Below are positions 5,847-6,503 of a DNA stretch of 6,503 bases, piece by piece. A model generated the notes under the pieces. It searched no databases, had not been told where the DNA came from, and saw only the letters and a list, made by a program, of their open reading frames with translations. The stretch's first letter is position 1. Each line of letters starts with the position of its first letter. The DNA is from Microbacteriaceae bacterium. Its GTDB lineage: Bacteria > Actinomycetota > Actinomycetes > Actinomycetales > Microbacteriaceae. The stretch is taken from positions 1 through 6,503 of the forward strand of contig JAJAZI010000264.1 of assembly GCA_026785785.1 (NCBI GenBank). Direction: 5' to 3'. A program made the translations under genes and the position numbers.

Positions 5847-6503
5847 GTGCCATCCACCGATCGCCGCGCCTGGCAGGACGTGCTCGCGCGCATCGAGGGC
5901 GACCTCGTCGCCGGCACTATCGGCCCGGGTGACCGCCTTCCGCCTGAGCGCACCCTCGCGACCGAGCTCGGCGTCGGCCGCTCGTCGGTGCGCGAGGCGC
6001 TGCGGGTGCTCGAGGTACTCGGCCTCATCCGCACCCAGACCGGCTCGGGCCCGCAGGCCGGCGCGATCGTCGTTGCCCGCCCCTCCGGCGGCATGGCGGC
6101 GCTCATGCGGCTGCAGGTCGCCGCCGGGGGATTCGACGTCGCGGATGTCGTCGCGACGAGGCTCGTGCTTGAGTCCGCCGTCGTCACCGCGCTGGCGGAG
6201 TCGGATGTCGCCGACCTGACCGCCGCCGCGGAGCTGCTTGCGGCGATGGACGGCGAACTCACTACCGCCGAGTTCCTCGCGATCGACGCCGCCTTCCACG
6301 TGTCCCTCGCCGCGGCATCCCGCAACGGCGTCATCGCCGCCGTGATGGCCGGGCTGCGCAGCTCGGTCGAGGGCTACGTGCTCGCCGGGGCGGCGTTCCT
6401 CCCGTCGTGGGAGCTAATGGCCCAGCGACTGCGGGCGGAACACCGCGCGATCGTCGGCGCGATCGAATCCCGCGACGCACCGCTCGCCCGCACGCTCGTC
6501 CAC
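5847..6503 (+). CDS. FadR-subfamily GntR transcriptional regulator (3' end beyond the window)
   Basis: One-component regulator with an N-terminal winged helix-turn-helix and a C-terminal FCD effector domain. The GTG at 5847 is preceded by GAGGT (5836-5840) at 6 nt, and 219 codons lie in the window. The DNA-binding part has the classic GntR pattern: PGDRLPPER (27-35), then LGVGRSSVREALRVLEVLGLI (41-61). In the FCD domain the metal-ligand pattern is visible: Asp147 and His151 in IDAAFH, and His199 in RAEHRAIVGAIESRDA. The fourth ligand is expected about 22 residues after His199, two residues past the window edge; the last codon, His219, is probably not it. FCD regulators of this type sense small organic acids or fatty-acyl compounds, so a link to the upstream hydroxyacid dehydrogenase is possible but unproven. 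The target genes may lie downstream. No stop is seen; usual length is about 230-250 residues. Confidence 0.92.
   Translation, partial: MPSTDRRAWQDVLARIEGDLVAGTIGPGDRLPPERTLATELGVGRSSVREALRVLEVLGLIRTQTGSGPQAGAIVVARPSGGMAALMRLQVAAGGFDVADVVATRLVLESAVVTALAESDVADLTAAAELLAAMDGELTTAEFLAIDAAFHVSLAAASRNGVIAAVMAGLRSSVEGYVLAGAAFLPSWELMAQRLRAEHRAIVGAIESRDAPLARTLVH

Overview
This is a gene-dense, very GC-rich stretch of bacterial chromosome. Frequent GTG starts, ATGA stop/start overlaps, likely leaderless genes and the protein types suggest an actinobacterium. Microbacteriaceae is my best guess, judged from protein flavour only, not from any marker gene. I see no RNA gene, mobile element, CRISPR array or phage gene.

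Left part (1-1565, + strand): the last 29 codons of an upstream gene whose C-terminus resembles the bifunctional rhamnulose-1-phosphate aldolase/short-chain dehydrogenase RhaD. It overlaps, through an ATGA junction, a complete rhamnulokinase gene (rhaB). Together they look like the end of an L-rhamnose catabolic operon: the kinase makes L-rhamnulose-1-phosphate and the aldolase cleaves it.

Nitric-oxide module (1562-3252, + strand): nsrR, an Rrf2-family Fe-S NO sensor with the Asp8 plus three-Cys ligand set, overlaps the rhaB stop by ATGA. It is followed by hmp, a full-length flavohaemoglobin NO dioxygenase. The gap between them is an AT-rich island holding a perfect 7-bp inverted repeat directly against an extended -10 box, as expected for an NsrR operator on hmp.

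Middle (3285-4706, - strand): a 12-TM APC-superfamily permease, convergent with hmp. It carries the K+-site residue pattern of the KimA potassium/proton symporter, but ends right after the membrane core, without KimA's C-terminal cytosolic regulatory domain. A short divergent promoter region (4707-4826) separates it from the next gene.

Right part (4827-6503, + strand): a D-2-hydroxyacid dehydrogenase whose 5' end is three tandem 12-bp units, each with a GTG and a Shine-Dalgarno-like core. It is followed by a FadR-type GntR regulator cut by the window edge. In front of the regulator is a perfect 10-1-10 palindrome overlapping its predicted promoter, so autoregulation is likely.

All main genes belong to known families. 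The points most worth a second look are the regulatory sites, the repeated start region of the dehydrogenase and the domain-less KimA-like transporter. I did not find convincing evidence for a wholly new system.
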